DNA from: Miltoncostaea sp963771025
GTDB taxonomy: Bacteria; Actinomycetota; Thermoleophilia; Miltoncostaeales; Miltoncostaeaceae
Length of the DNA stretch: 64,000 bases
NCBI GenBank assembly: GCA_963771025.1
Contig: CAVYRL010000002.1
Span: 124,001-188,000 of the forward strand
Direction of reading: 5' to 3'
Shown here piece by piece: positions 1-8,943 of the stretch. Positions within the stretch are counted from its first letter, which is position 1. Every line of letters begins with the position of its first letter. The notes beneath the pieces were generated by a model. That model made no database searches. It had not been told where the DNA came from and worked only from the letters and a program-made list of their open reading frames with translations. A program made the position numbers and the translations under genes.

Positions 1-1589
1 ACACGTACGCCGAGGAGTCGATCTGCCTTGCGCTCGCGCGGCGGCTCAACCGAGCGGTCAAGTGGACGGCGGAGCGCTCCGAGGACTACCTGGCCACGAT
101 CCACGGTCGCGACCTCTACACCGACATGGAGATGGCCAGCACGCGCGACGGCCGGCTGAAGGCGGTGCGCGCGACGGTCCACTGCGCGGTCGGCGCCTAC
201 CACCAGATCGTCACCCCCGGCATCCAGATGCTCTCCGCCTGGCTCTACGGGGGCCTCTACGACGTCGAGGGCTACGACTTCGAGTACACCAACGTCTACA
301 CCCACACCACGCCCACCGACGCCTACCGCGGCGCCGGGCGGCCCGAGGCCACCTACGCCGTCGAGCGGACGATGGACCTGCTGGCGCGCGAGCTGGGCAT
401 GGACCCCGCGGAGCTGCGCCTCAAGAACTACATACCGACCGAGAGCTTCCCCAACCACACCATCGCGAGCGGCCTGACGGTCGACTCGGGCGACTATCCG
501 CTGACCCACGAGGCGATGATCGCGGCCGTCAACTACGCGGACGTGCGCCGCCAGCAGGCCGAGCGCCGCCAGAGCGGGTCCACCACGCAGATCGGCATCG
601 GGCTCTCGACCTGGACCGAGATGTGCGGGCTGGCCCCCTCGCGGGTGCTGCACGCGCTCAAGTACATCGCCGGCGGCTGGGACGCCGCGACGATCGAGAT
701 GCTCCCCACCGGGACGGTGCGGGTGCTGATCGGGGTGACCCCCCACGGTCAGGGCCACGTGACCACGTTCTCGCAGATCGTCGCCGACCAGCTCGGCGTC
801 GGGTTCGAGGACGTCGAGGTGCTCCACGGCGACACCCAGGTGGTGCCGCTGGGCATGGACACCTACGGCAGCCGCTCGCTGGCGGTCGGAGGCGTCGCGA
901 CGCACTTCGCCGGCGAGAAGATCATCGCCAAGGCGCGCACGCTCGCCGCCCACCAGCTCGAGTGCAGCGAGGACGACCTGGATTTCGCCCACGGCGACTT
1001 CACGGTGCGCGGCACCGACAGGTCGGCCAACATCAAGGCCCTCGCGTTCGCGGCCTGGACGGCGCACGACCTGCCCGACGGCATGGAGCCGGGACTCACC
1101 GCCACTCACCTCTACGACCCGCCCAACTTCTCGTGGCCGAACGGCGCGCACGCCTGCGTGGTGCAGGTGGACACCGAGACCGGGGCGGTCGACATCCTCC
1201 GCTACGTCGCGGTCAACGACTGCGGTGTGGTGATCAACCCGCTCGTCGTCGAGGGTCAGGTGCACGGCGGCGTGGCCCAGGGAATCGCCGAAGCCCTCTT
1301 CGAGGAGGCGGGCTACGACGAGGAGGGAAACCTGCGTCACGGGAACATGACCACCTACCAGATCCCCGGGGCGCCGGAGATCCCGTCGATGGAGCTCTCG
1401 CGCACCTGCACCCCGAGCCCGAGCAACCCGCTCGGCGTGAAGGGCATCGGCGAGGCGGGCACCATCGCCTCGCCGCCGGCGGTCGTCAACGCGATCGTGG
1501 ACGCGCTCTCGCACCTCGGCGTCACCGACGTCGAGCGTCCGGCCACCCCCGAGAGAGTCTGGAACGCGATCCAGGAGGCGACGCGATGA
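1..1589 (+). CDS. Form II-type CO dehydrogenase-like molybdenum hydroxylase, large subunit (5' truncated)
   Basis: The gene runs off the left edge; the first whole codon is at base 3, leaving 528 residues. It is the molybdopterin-binding large subunit of a xanthine-oxidase-family hydroxylase. The active-site loop reads AYRGAGR (from about residue 107 of the visible part), the form II signature, not the AYxCSFR of true form I CO dehydrogenase. A GQGHVTTF cofactor-binding block and a GVKGIGEAG block carrying the expected catalytic Glu are also present. Its TGA overlaps the start of the FAD subunit (ATGA). The [2Fe-2S] subunit is presumably just upstream, outside the window. The substrate of form II enzymes is often unknown, so CO should not be assumed. 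Confidence 0.93.
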   Translation, partial: TYAEESICLALARRLNRAVKWTAERSEDYLATIHGRDLYTDMEMASTRDGRLKAVRATVHCAVGAYHQIVTPGIQMLSAWLYGGLYDVEGYDFEYTNVYTHTTPTDAYRGAGRPEATYAVERTMDLLARELGMDPAELRLKNYIPTESFPNHTIASGLTVDSGDYPLTHEAMIAAVNYADVRRQQAERRQSGSTTQIGIGLSTWTEMCGLAPSRVLHALKYIAGGWDAATIEMLPTGTVRVLIGVTPHGQGHVTTFSQIVADQLGVGFEDVEVLHGDTQVVPLGMDTYGSRSLAVGGVATHFAGEKIIAKARTLAAHQLECSEDDLDFAHGDFTVRGTDRSANIKALAFAAWTAHDLPDGMEPGLTATHLYDPPNFSWPNGAHACVVQVDTETGAVDILRYVAVNDCGVVINPLVVEGQVHGGVAQGIAEALFEEAGYDEEGNLRHGNMTTYQIPGAPEIPSMELSRTCTPSPSNPLGVKGIGEAGTIASPPAVVNAIVDALSHLGVTDVERPATPERVWNAIQEATR

Positions 1590-2428
1590 TCCCGGCCGGA
1601 TTCGACTACGAGGTCGCCGAGTCGGTCAACCACGCGCTGGAGCTCCTGCGCACCAAGGAGGACCCCAAGCTGATCGCCGGCGGCCACAGCCTCCTGCCGC
1701 TGATGAAGCTCCGTCTCGCGCGGCCGGCGACGCTGGTGGACATCGGGCGCCTCGACCTGCGCGGCGTCCGCGACGGCGGCGACCACCTGGCGATCGGCGG
1801 CCTCACCCGCCATCACGACCTCAACACCGACCCGCTCGCCCGGGAGCAGTGCCCGCTGATCGCCTTCGCGGCGGGTCTGGTGGGCGATCCGCAGGTGCGC
1901 CACCGGGGCACGATCGGCGGATCGCTCGCCCACGGCGACCCGGCATCGGACCTGCCCACGATCTGCCTCGTCCTCGACGCCGTGATCGTGGCGCGTGGGC
2001 CCGACGGGGAGCGCGCGATCGACGCCGCGGCGTTCTTCAACGGGTTCTTCGAGACCGCCCTCGCCGAGGACGAGATCATCACCGAGGTGCGCGTGCCGAA
2101 GACCGGCGCGGCGGGGTGGAGCTACCTGAAGTTCCGCCAGCGGTCGCTCGACTGGGCCACCGTCGGCGTCGCCGCCGTGGTCGGGGCGAGCAACGGCGCG
2201 ATCCAGGGGGCGCGGATCGCCCTGACCAACATGGGCCATACGCCCTTGCGCGCCTCGGCCGCCGAGGCCGCCCTCGCCGGCGCTCCGCGCGATGCGGTGC
2301 CGCAGGCGGCCCAGAGCGCGGACGAGGGCACCGACCCGCCGGCCGACACCTGGGCGAGCGCGGACTTCCGCCGCCACCTCGCGCGGGTGCTCACCGGGCG
2401 CGCCGTGGAGGAGGCGCTGTCGCGATGA
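1586..2428 (+). CDS. FAD-binding medium subunit of molybdenum hydroxylase (CoxM-like)
   Basis: 280 residues, the usual length for the CoxM/CutM FAD subunit that passes electrons between the 2Fe-2S subunit and the quinone side. Both FAD-binding motifs are visible: AGGHS at residues 31-35 and TIGGS at 109-113. The ATG overlaps the TGA of the large subunit by four bases, so the two are translationally coupled. It is about 40% similar by eye to the second CoxM in this window (10872-11747), and the two belong to separate hydroxylases. The gene order here is large subunit then FAD subunit, unlike the M-S-L order of the form I cluster. Confidence 0.93.
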   Translation: MIPAGFDYEVAESVNHALELLRTKEDPKLIAGGHSLLPLMKLRLARPATLVDIGRLDLRGVRDGGDHLAIGGLTRHHDLNTDPLAREQCPLIAFAAGLVGDPQVRHRGTIGGSLAHGDPASDLPTICLVLDAVIVARGPDGERAIDAAAFFNGFFETALAEDEIITEVRVPKTGAAGWSYLKFRQRSLDWATVGVAAVVGASNGAIQGARIALTNMGHTPLRASAAEAALAGAPRDAVPQAAQSADEGTDPPADTWASADFRRHLARVLTGRAVEEALSR

Positions 2429-2475
2429 CGTACGCCCCGGCCGGGTCCCCGCGGGCTCGGCCGGGCCGTGGCGCG

Positions 2476-2481
2476 TACCCT
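2476..2481 (+). promoter_or_regulatory. -10-like element (TACCCT) six bases before the moaA start
   Basis: TACCCT ends exactly six bases before the ATG at 2488, and no Shine-Dalgarno sequence lies between. The same TANNNT-N6/7-start layout recurs at several other genes in the window and suggests a leaderless transcript. It also argues for 2488 over the in-frame ATG at 2425 as the moaA start. Confidence 0.45.
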
Positions 2482-2487
2482 TCGGCG

Positions 2488-3489
2488 ATGAGCTCCACGA
2501 CTTCGCTGCGCGACGGGTTCGGACGGGTCCATCGGTCCCTGAGGGTGTCGGTGACCGATCGCTGCAACCTGCGGTGCCGCTACTGCATGCCGGCCGAGGG
2601 CATGAAATGGCTGCCGCGCGAGGAACTGCTCGACGACGACGAGCTCGTGCGTCTCGTGCGGCTCTTCGCCCGCGCGGGCGTGAGCGAGATCCGGGTGACC
2701 GGGGGCGAGCCGCTGGTCCGGCCCGGGCTGCCCGCCCTCGTCGGCCGCTTCGCGGCGGTCGAGGGCGTGCGCGAGGTGGCCATGACCACCAACGGCGTGC
2801 TGCTCGGCGGCGTCGTCGATGAGCTGGTGGCCAACGGCCTCCACCGGGTCAACGTCAGCATCGACTCGCTCGATCCGGTCCGCTTCGCGGCGATCACGCG
2901 GCGCGACGACCTGGCGCGCGTGCTCGAGGGGCTGGCGGCCTGCGAGCGCCACGAATCCCTGCGCCCGATCAAGGTCAACGCCGTCGCGCTGCGCGGGGTG
3001 AGCGAGCCGGACGTGCTCCCGCTGGCCGAGATGGCCCGCCGCCGTCCCTACGTGGTGCGCTTCATCGAGGTCATGCCCCTCGACGCCCCGCGCGAGTGGA
3101 CCCGCGACGCGGTGCTCTCGGGCGCCGAGCTGCGGGCGATGATCGGGGCGCGCTGGCCCCTCGAGCCGCTCGATCCCGAGCGCGCCTCGGCCACCGGCAC
3201 CCGCTGGCGGTTCGCCGACGGGGCGGGGGAGCTCCAGTTCGTGTCGTCGGTGACCGAGCCCTTCTGCGCCACCTGCGACCGCCTGCGGCTCACGGCCGAC
3301 GGCCAGCTGCGCACCTGCCTCTTCGCCGAGTGGGAGACCGACCTGCGCGGCCCGCTGCGCGCCGGCGCGAGCGACGACGAGCTGATCGCGGTGGCCCAGG
3401 GCGCGGTGGCGCGCAAGGAGGCCGGGCACGGAATGGCCGATCCGGCGTGGACCTACGCCGGCCGGCCGATGAGCATGATCGGCGGATGA
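2488..3489 (+). CDS. moaA: GTP 3',8-cyclase MoaA, molybdopterin biosynthesis
   Basis: 333-residue radical-SAM enzyme that makes the cyclic intermediate in the first step of molybdopterin biosynthesis. The N-terminal cluster motif reads CNLRCRYC (CxxxCxxC), followed by the VTGGEPLVRPGL glycine-rich SAM-binding block. The C-terminal second cluster is visible as FCATCDRLRL plus a later Cys in LRTCLF. The protein ends in Gly-Gly, as functional MoaA does. An in-frame ATG at 2425 overlaps the upstream stop and would add 21 residues; homologues start near RDGFGR, and a -10-like element precedes 2488. It begins the cofactor gene set serving the surrounding molybdoenzymes. Confidence 0.95.
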   Translation: MSSTTSLRDGFGRVHRSLRVSVTDRCNLRCRYCMPAEGMKWLPREELLDDDELVRLVRLFARAGVSEIRVTGGEPLVRPGLPALVGRFAAVEGVREVAMTTNGVLLGGVVDELVANGLHRVNVSIDSLDPVRFAAITRRDDLARVLEGLAACERHESLRPIKVNAVALRGVSEPDVLPLAEMARRRPYVVRFIEVMPLDAPREWTRDAVLSGAELRAMIGARWPLEPLDPERASATGTRWRFADGAGELQFVSSVTEPFCATCDRLRLTADGQLRTCLFAEWETDLRGPLRAGASDDELIAVAQGAVARKEAGHGMADPAWTYAGRPMSMIGG

Positions 3490-3502
3490 CGGGGGAGGGG
3501 CG

Positions 3503-4219
3503 GTGCTCGACGCGGCGATCGTCCTGGCCGGCGGGCGCTCCTCGCGGATGGGGCGCGCCAAGGCCTCCCTCGACTGGGAGGGGGCGCCGCTCCTTCCACG
3601 CACGGTCGCGACCCTCGGTGCCGTGGCGAACCGCGTGGTGGTGGTGCGTTCGCCCGGGCAGGCGCTGCCGCCGCTGCCCGCCGCCGTGACCGTCGTCGAG
3701 GACGCCCTCCCCGGCCGCGGTCCCCTCGAGGGGCTGCTCGCCGGCCTGCGCTCCCTGGGGCGCCCCGACGAGGTCGCCTTCGTCTGCGCGACGGACATGC
3801 CGCTGCTCCGCGCCCGTTTCGCGGAGCGCGTCGCCGCGCTGCTGCGACCGGGGGACGCCGCCGTCGTTCCGGAGGTCGGCGGGGTCCTCCATCCCCTCGC
3901 CGGGGCGTACCGCGCGCGCCTGGCGGGCCGGGTCGCCGACCGGCTCGAGGGCGGCCGCCTCAGCATGATGGGCCTTCTCGACGACTGCGGGGCGCGAACG
4001 CTGGACGAGGCCGCGCTGCTCGCCGACCCCGGCCTGGCGGCCGCCGACCCCGGCCTCGAGAGCCTCGTCAACCTCAACACGCTCGACGATCTCGCCGCGC
4101 TCTCCGGCCGGGCCGATCAGTTCAGAAGGGAGAACGCCACCCGCGTCCCCGCGGCGCCGTCGTCGTCCTCGCGCAGCCAGGCGAGCGCGGTCGCCCCCGC
4201 CAGCGAGGCCACGGAGTGA
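3503..4219 (+). CDS. mobA: Molybdenum cofactor guanylyltransferase MobA
   Basis: Transfers GMP to molybdopterin to make the bis-MGD cofactor used by DMSO-reductase-family enzymes, such as the FdhF-like protein encoded just downstream. The nucleotide-binding loop LAGGRSSRMGRAK lies at residues 8-20, and a metal-binding ATDMPLL block follows. GTG start with a G-rich ribosome site (GGGGGAGGGG) a few bases upstream. At 238 residues it is longer than usual; the last ~35 residues are low-complexity (Ala/Ser-rich) and are antisense to the end of moeA, a 103-base tail-to-tail overlap. The true core probably ends near NTLDDLAAL. Confidence 0.92.
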   Translation: MLDAAIVLAGGRSSRMGRAKASLDWEGAPLLPRTVATLGAVANRVVVVRSPGQALPPLPAAVTVVEDALPGRGPLEGLLAGLRSLGRPDEVAFVCATDMPLLRARFAERVAALLRPGDAAVVPEVGGVLHPLAGAYRARLAGRVADRLEGGRLSMMGLLDDCGARTLDEAALLADPGLAAADPGLESLVNLNTLDDLAALSGRADQFRRENATRVPAAPSSSSRSQASAVAPASEATE

Positions 4220-5304
4220 GAGCCCTGATCGGCGAGGGGCGTCAGCCCGTCGGGGCCCTCGACGCAGCGCACGAGCTCGGCCCGGCCGGGGCGGCTGGCG
4301 ATCGCCACGGCGAGCGGCGCCCGCCTCCACCAGTCCTCGCCCCGGCCCAGCAGCGGGCGGCCGAGCAGGTGGAAGGCGACGGCGGCGGCGGCGGGGTTGC
4401 CGGGCAGGCCGAGCACGACCTGGGCGCCGCGCCGTCCGACGTAGGTGGGCCACACGGGGGCCAGCCGCACGCCCCGGACCAGCTCCTCCACGTCGAGGCG
4501 CGCAAGCGCCGGGCGCACGACGTCGTGCGCCCCGACCGAGATGCCGCCGTTGGTCACGACGACGTCAGGGCGCGCGTCGCCCTGCGTGTCGAGCATGGCG
4601 GCGAGCGTCGCGACCGTGGCCTCCAGATCGTCGCCGACGCTCGTGGCCGCCACGACCACGGCGCCGGCGGCGATCGCCTGCGCGGCGAGCCCGTGGCGGC
4701 TCGAGTCGTGCACCTGCGAGGGAGTCGCGTGCGCGCCGAGGGGGATGAGTTCGGCCCCGGTCGCCAGGATCGCCACCCGCGGCCGGCGCACGCAGCGCAC
4801 CGACGAGCCGCCCATCGCGCCGATGCTCCCGATCTCGTGCGGCGCGACGCGGTGGCCCGCGCGCAGCAGCGTGGCCCCCGCGCGGATCGTCTCGCCGCGC
4901 CGGCGCACGTCGCGGCCGGCGCCCACCGCGGTGGTGACGTGGACCTCCTCGCCCTCGACGCGCACGATCTCGCGCCGCGCGACGGCGTCCGCGCCCTCGG
5001 GGACGCTGGCCCCGGTCGAGATCGCAATCGCCTGCCCCGGCGCCAGCCGCCGCTCCGACGGCCGCCCGGCGGCGCTCTCGCCGGCCGCCGTGAGCACGCC
5101 GGGGGTATCGGCCGACCGCACCGCCCAGCCGTCCATCGCCGAGCTCTCCGCGGCCGGCAGGTCGCGCACGGCCCGCACGTCGTCCGCCAGCGTGCGGCCC
5201 ACGGCCTCCGCCACGGGCACGGACTCCGCGCCCGTCACCGGCGCCGCCGCCTGCACGATCGCGAGGGCCTCCTCCGCGCTGATGCCCGGCCGTCCGCTGC
5301 TCAT
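4117..5304 (-). CDS. moeA: Molybdopterin molybdenumtransferase MoeA
   Basis: 395 residues. Inserts molybdate into adenylated molybdopterin. The N-terminal region has the typical S-A-M-D-G-W-A block, and the central MoCF-binding domain shows TGAELIP and a TNGGISVGAHD motif with the conserved glycines and Asp. The C-terminal beta domain follows with GLPGNPAAAAVAFHL. It converges with mobA (103-base overlap of the two 3' ends) and diverges from fdhD with only 14 bases between the two start codons, so any promoters there must overlap the opposite coding region. Confidence 0.94.
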   Translation of the reverse strand: MSSGRPGISAEEALAIVQAAAPVTGAESVPVAEAVGRTLADDVRAVRDLPAAESSAMDGWAVRSADTPGVLTAAGESAAGRPSERRLAPGQAIAISTGASVPEGADAVARREIVRVEGEEVHVTTAVGAGRDVRRRGETIRAGATLLRAGHRVAPHEIGSIGAMGGSSVRCVRRPRVAILATGAELIPLGAHATPSQVHDSSRHGLAAQAIAAGAVVVAATSVGDDLEATVATLAAMLDTQGDARPDVVVTNGGISVGAHDVVRPALARLDVEELVRGVRLAPVWPTYVGRRGAQVVLGLPGNPAAAAVAFHLLGRPLLGRGEDWWRRAPLAVAIASRPGRAELVRCVEGPDGLTPLADQGSHSVASLAGATALAWLREDDDGAAGTRVAFSLLN

Positions 5305-5318
5305 GCCGCGATCGTGTC

Positions 5319-6134
5319 ATGAGCGCGACCGCGCCACGCCGTTCGATCGTCGCCGTGCGGGGCGGCGACACCCGGCGTCGCCGTGACCGGCTCGCGGGGG
5401 AGGAGCCGATGGAGGTGCGCGTCGCGGACCCGGGCGGGCGCACCACCACCGTCGCGGTCACCATGCGCACGGCCGGCGACGACTTCGCCCTCGCCGCCGG
5501 GTTCCTCGTCACCGAGGGCATCGTCGCCCCCGGGAGCGTCACGCGGGTCGCCTACTGCGACGAGCTCGAGGGCGAGCAGCTCTTCAACGTCGTCACCGTC
5601 ACCACCTCGCGGCCGGCGCGGCTCGGAGAGGCCCGGCGCACGGCGGTCACGTCCGCGTGCGGCATCTGCGGCCGCGCGAGCCTGGACGAGGTAGAGGTGC
5701 GCTGCGCGCCGCTGGCGGCGGGCCCCTCGGTGCCGCGCGAGGTGCTGCTCGGGCTGCCGGGGACGCTGCGCGCGGGTCAGCGGGTGTTCGAGGAGACCGG
5801 GGGGCTGCACGCCGCCGGCCTGTTCGACGCGGCCGGCGCGCTCCACTGCCTGCGCGAGGACGTCGGTCGCCACAACGCCGTCGACAAGGTCATCGGCACC
5901 GCCGCCCTGGACGGGCGTCTCCCCCTCGACGACCGCATCCTGATGGTCTCGGGACGGGCCGGCTTCGAGATCGTGCAGAAGGCGGCCGTCGCCGGGATCG
6001 CGGTGCTGGCATCGGTGTCGGCGCCCTCGAGCCTGGCCGCCGACGCCGCCGAGCGCTTCGGCATGACGCTCGTCGGCTTCCTGCGCGGCGACGGATTCAA
6101 CATCTACACCGACCCCGGCCGGCTCGTGCCCTGA
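5319..6134 (+). CDS. fdhD: Formate dehydrogenase accessory sulfurtransferase FdhD
   Basis: 271 residues. FdhD moves sulfur from a cysteine desulfurase onto the bis-MGD cofactor of formate dehydrogenase-type enzymes. The essential CxxC is C114-G-I-C117 in an ACGICGRAS context, and an EDVGRHNAVDK block (cofactor-binding region) is clear. Its TGA overlaps the next ATG, so it is coupled to the oxidoreductase that it presumably activates. It starts 14 bases from the divergent moeA. Confidence 0.95.
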   Translation: MSATAPRRSIVAVRGGDTRRRRDRLAGEEPMEVRVADPGGRTTTVAVTMRTAGDDFALAAGFLVTEGIVAPGSVTRVAYCDELEGEQLFNVVTVTTSRPARLGEARRTAVTSACGICGRASLDEVEVRCAPLAAGPSVPREVLLGLPGTLRAGQRVFEETGGLHAAGLFDAAGALHCLREDVGRHNAVDKVIGTAALDGRLPLDDRILMVSGRAGFEIVQKAAVAGIAVLASVSAPSSLAADAAERFGMTLVGFLRGDGFNIYTDPGRLVP

Positions 6135-8350
6135 TGGCCCGCGCGCGCCCCCGCCGCCGCGACCTGTGGGCGAGCCTGCGCCCGAACGGCGTGGGCCTGA
6201 CCAAGCCCAACCACTACCTCGACATGCTCCGGGCGGTCTGGGACAACCGCCGCTCCCTGCCCTACGCCTCGCGAATCCTGCGCAAGGGCGTGTGCGACGG
6301 CTGCGCCCTCGGCTCCGCCGGGCTTCACGACTGGACCATCGACGGCGTGCACCTGTGCACCACCCGCCTCAGCCTGCTGAAGGTCAACACGATGGGCGAG
6401 ATGGACCACCGTCTGCTCGGGGACGTCTCCGCGCTGCGCCTCCGGTCGGGCGCGGAGCTGCGCGACCTGGGCCGCCTGGCCCACCCGATGGTGCGCCGCG
6501 CCGGCGAGCCGGGGTTCTCGCGGGTCTCGTGGGACGAGGCGCTCGACCTGGTGGCCGGCCGCATCCGCTCGGCCGGCGGCTCGCGCTTCGCCCTCTACAT
6601 GACCGCGCGCGGGATCACGAACGAGGTCTACTACACCGCAGGCAAGGTGGCCCGGTTCCTCGGCTCCAACAACATCGACAACGCCGCGCGCATCTGCCAC
6701 GCGCCCTCCACCGCGGCCCTGCGGACGATGGTCGGCGCCGGCGCCACCACCATCTCCTACACCGACCTCATGAAATCCGATCTCGTGGTGCTGTTCGGAT
6801 CCGACGTCGCCAACGCGCAGCCGGTGGTGATGAAGTACCTCTACCTGGCCCGCAAGGAGGGAACCAGGGTCGCGGTGATCAACCCGTTCCGGGAGCCGGG
6901 GCTCGAGCGCTACTGGGTACCGTCCAACGCCGAGAGCGCGATGTTCGGGACCACGATGGCCGACGCGTTCTTCCCCGTGAACATCGGCGGCGACATCGCC
7001 TTCATCGCCGGTGTCATGAAGACGCTCGCGGCGACCGGCGGCCTCGATCACGATTTCATCGCGCAGCACACCTCCGGGTTCCCCGAGCTCTCGGCGGTGC
7101 TCGACGACCTCCCGTTCGACGAGCTCGAGCGGCTCTCCGGTGCGAGCCGCGCCGAGATGGAGGCCTTCGCGGCGATGTACGCGGCCTCCGACTCGGCGGT
7201 CTTCGTGTGGTCGATGGGGCTCACCCAGCACACGTTCGGCTCGGACAACGTGCGGGCGGTGATCAACCTCGCCCTGGCGCGCGGCAACATCGGGCGCGAG
7301 GGCGCGGGCCTGATGCCGATCCGCGGGCACTCCGGCGTGCAGGGCGGCGCCGAGATGGGTGCCTACGCGACGGCGCTGCCCGGCGGCATCGCCCTCGACG
7401 CCGACTCCGCCGCCGCCGTGGCCGACCATTGGGGCTTCACCCCGCCATCGACGCCGGGCCTGACGGCGGAGGAGATGGTCGAGGCGGCCGCCGACGGACG
7501 CGTGGAGGTGCTCTATTCGAGCGGCGGCAACTTCCTCGACACCTTGCCCGATCCCGCCCTGGTGGCCGATCGCCTCGCCAGGGCCCCCGTGCGCGTGCAC
7601 CAGGACATCGTCGTCACGGCGCAGATGCTGGTCGATCCCGGCGAGGTCGTGGTGCTGTTGCCCGCCGCGACCCGCTACGAGCAGCGCGACGGCGGCACCG
7701 AGACGACCACCGAGCGCCGCATCGCGTTCAGCCCTCAGATCCGGGGTCCCCGCGTGGGCGAGGCCCGCACGGAGTGGGAGATATTCAGCGACCTCGCCCA
7801 GCGGGTCGACCCCGACCGCGCGGATCTGATCGCGATCGCCTCGGGCCAGGCGATCCGCGACGAGATCGCGCGGGTCGTGCCCCTGTACGCCGGCATCGAG
7901 ACCCTGCGGGCCACCGGCGACCAGGTGCAGTGGGGGGGACCGCGCCTCTGCGACGGGTGGAACTTCCCCACCCCCGACGGCACGGCGCACTTCCTCCCGG
8001 TGGAGCCTCCGGAGCGCCGGGTGCCCGAGGGGGCCTTCGTGCTCTCCACCCGGCGCGGCAAGCAGTTCAACTCGATGGTCTTCCGCGAGCGCGATCCCCT
8101 GACCGGCGCGCACCGTGACGCCCTCTTCATCAGCGCCGAGGACGCCGTTCGCGTCGGCGTCGCCGAGGGCGACGCGGTGGTGGTCCGCTCCGGTGCCGGC
8201 CACGTCGGGGCACGGGCGCACATCGCCCGGATGCGGCCCGGCAACGTCCAGATGTTCTTCCCCGAGTGCAACCCGCTCATCGCGGCCGGGCGCCGGGACG
8301 CCAGCGGCGTCCCCGACTACAACGCCATCGTCGAGGTGGTCCGGGCCTAG
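6134..8350 (+). CDS. FdhF/YdeP-type molybdopterin oxidoreductase (formate dehydrogenase alpha-like)
   Basis: 738 residues of the DMSO-reductase superfamily. An N-terminal Fe-S region has CDGCALG and a following HLC. The position that is Sec or Cys in formate dehydrogenase is Cys188 here, in ICHAPSTAAL, encoded by TGC. The C-terminal MopB_CT domain ends near DYNAIVEVVRA. The overall pattern (GLTKPNHYLDML, DWTIDGVHLCTTRL) matches the YdeP branch, whose members are often of unknown substrate. The ATG overlaps the fdhD stop. Formate oxidation is a family-level inference. The 3' end overlaps the convergent mocA-like gene by four bases. Confidence 0.9.
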   Translation: MARARPRRRDLWASLRPNGVGLTKPNHYLDMLRAVWDNRRSLPYASRILRKGVCDGCALGSAGLHDWTIDGVHLCTTRLSLLKVNTMGEMDHRLLGDVSALRLRSGAELRDLGRLAHPMVRRAGEPGFSRVSWDEALDLVAGRIRSAGGSRFALYMTARGITNEVYYTAGKVARFLGSNNIDNAARICHAPSTAALRTMVGAGATTISYTDLMKSDLVVLFGSDVANAQPVVMKYLYLARKEGTRVAVINPFREPGLERYWVPSNAESAMFGTTMADAFFPVNIGGDIAFIAGVMKTLAATGGLDHDFIAQHTSGFPELSAVLDDLPFDELERLSGASRAEMEAFAAMYAASDSAVFVWSMGLTQHTFGSDNVRAVINLALARGNIGREGAGLMPIRGHSGVQGGAEMGAYATALPGGIALDADSAAAVADHWGFTPPSTPGLTAEEMVEAAADGRVEVLYSSGGNFLDTLPDPALVADRLARAPVRVHQDIVVTAQMLVDPGEVVVLLPAATRYEQRDGGTETTTERRIAFSPQIRGPRVGEARTEWEIFSDLAQRVDPDRADLIAIASGQAIRDEIARVVPLYAGIETLRATGDQVQWGGPRLCDGWNFPTPDGTAHFLPVEPPERRVPEGAFVLSTRRGKQFNSMVFRERDPLTGAHRDALFISAEDAVRVGVAEGDAVVVRSGAGHVGARAHIARMRPGNVQMFFPECNPLIAAGRRDASGVPDYNAIVEVVRA

Positions 8351-8937
8351 GCTCCGAGGGCGCGCCGGGCCGCGGCGTAGTCCTCCCAGGTGTCCACGTC
8401 CCGCGGCAGGTCCCGGTCGGACGGGATCCGACGAAACCGCTCGGGGTGGGCGTCGAGCAGCTTCCACACCGCCTTGTCGCCGTGCAGGGCGCGCAGGTCC
8501 GCGAAGGCCGCCGCCGAGAACACCAGGGGGTGGCCCGGGCATCCGCGGTAGTCGGTCACCGCGGCCCAGGGGCGGTGGGCCTCCCAGTCGGCGCGCACCG
8601 CGTCGATCAGCGCCGGGTCCACGCCCGGCATGTCGCCCAGCACCAGGATCACGGCGTCGACCGGCCCGGCCGCGTCGAGGCCGGCGAGCAACGACGAGGC
8701 GCAGCCGGTGCCGTACGCGGCGTTGTTCACGACCTCGGCGCGGCCCGGCCGGGCTCCGGCGAGGGCCTCGTCGGCGGCTCCGCCGAGCACGAGGATCACC
8801 CGATCGAGATCCGACGCCTCGACGTCGCGGACCACCCATCCGAGCAGCGTGGTGTCGCCCAGGGGCAGCGTCTGCTTCGGGCGTCCGAGCCTCCGGGACG
8901 CTCCCGCTCCCAGCACGATGCCCACGACGTCGGCCAC
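8347..8937 (-). CDS. mocA: Molybdenum cofactor nucleotidyltransferase, MocA/CoxI-like
   Basis: 196-residue MobA-like NTP transferase. The P-loop-like motif LGAGASRRLGRPK (residues 9-21) and the LGDMPGVDPALID metal-binding block are intact. The R-R-L-G-x-P-K form is typical of MocA, which makes the cytosine dinucleotide cofactor (MCD) carried by CO dehydrogenase and other xanthine-oxidase-family enzymes. MobA (3503-4219) would supply the guanine form. GTG start with TAGGCT six bases upstream and no ribosome site, so probably leaderless. It diverges from the form I CO dehydrogenase cluster. Confidence 0.85.
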   Translation of the reverse strand: MADVVGIVLGAGASRRLGRPKQTLPLGDTTLLGWVVRDVEASDLDRVILVLGGAADEALAGARPGRAEVVNNAAYGTGCASSLLAGLDAAGPVDAVILVLGDMPGVDPALIDAVRADWEAHRPWAAVTDYRGCPGHPLVFSAAAFADLRALHGDKAVWKLLDAHPERFRRIPSDRDLPRDVDTWEDYAAARRALGA

Positions 8938-8943
8938 GGGGAG

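Noticed and set aside
2425..2487. Upstream in-frame ATG for moaA overlapping the CoxM stop
   Set aside because: The additional 21 residues are Pro/Gly/Arg-rich and unlike MoaA, and a -10-like element sits within them; 2488 fits better.
6134..8350. Selenocysteine in the FdhF-like enzyme
   Set aside because: The codon at the active-site position is TGC (Cys), and the frame has no internal TGA.
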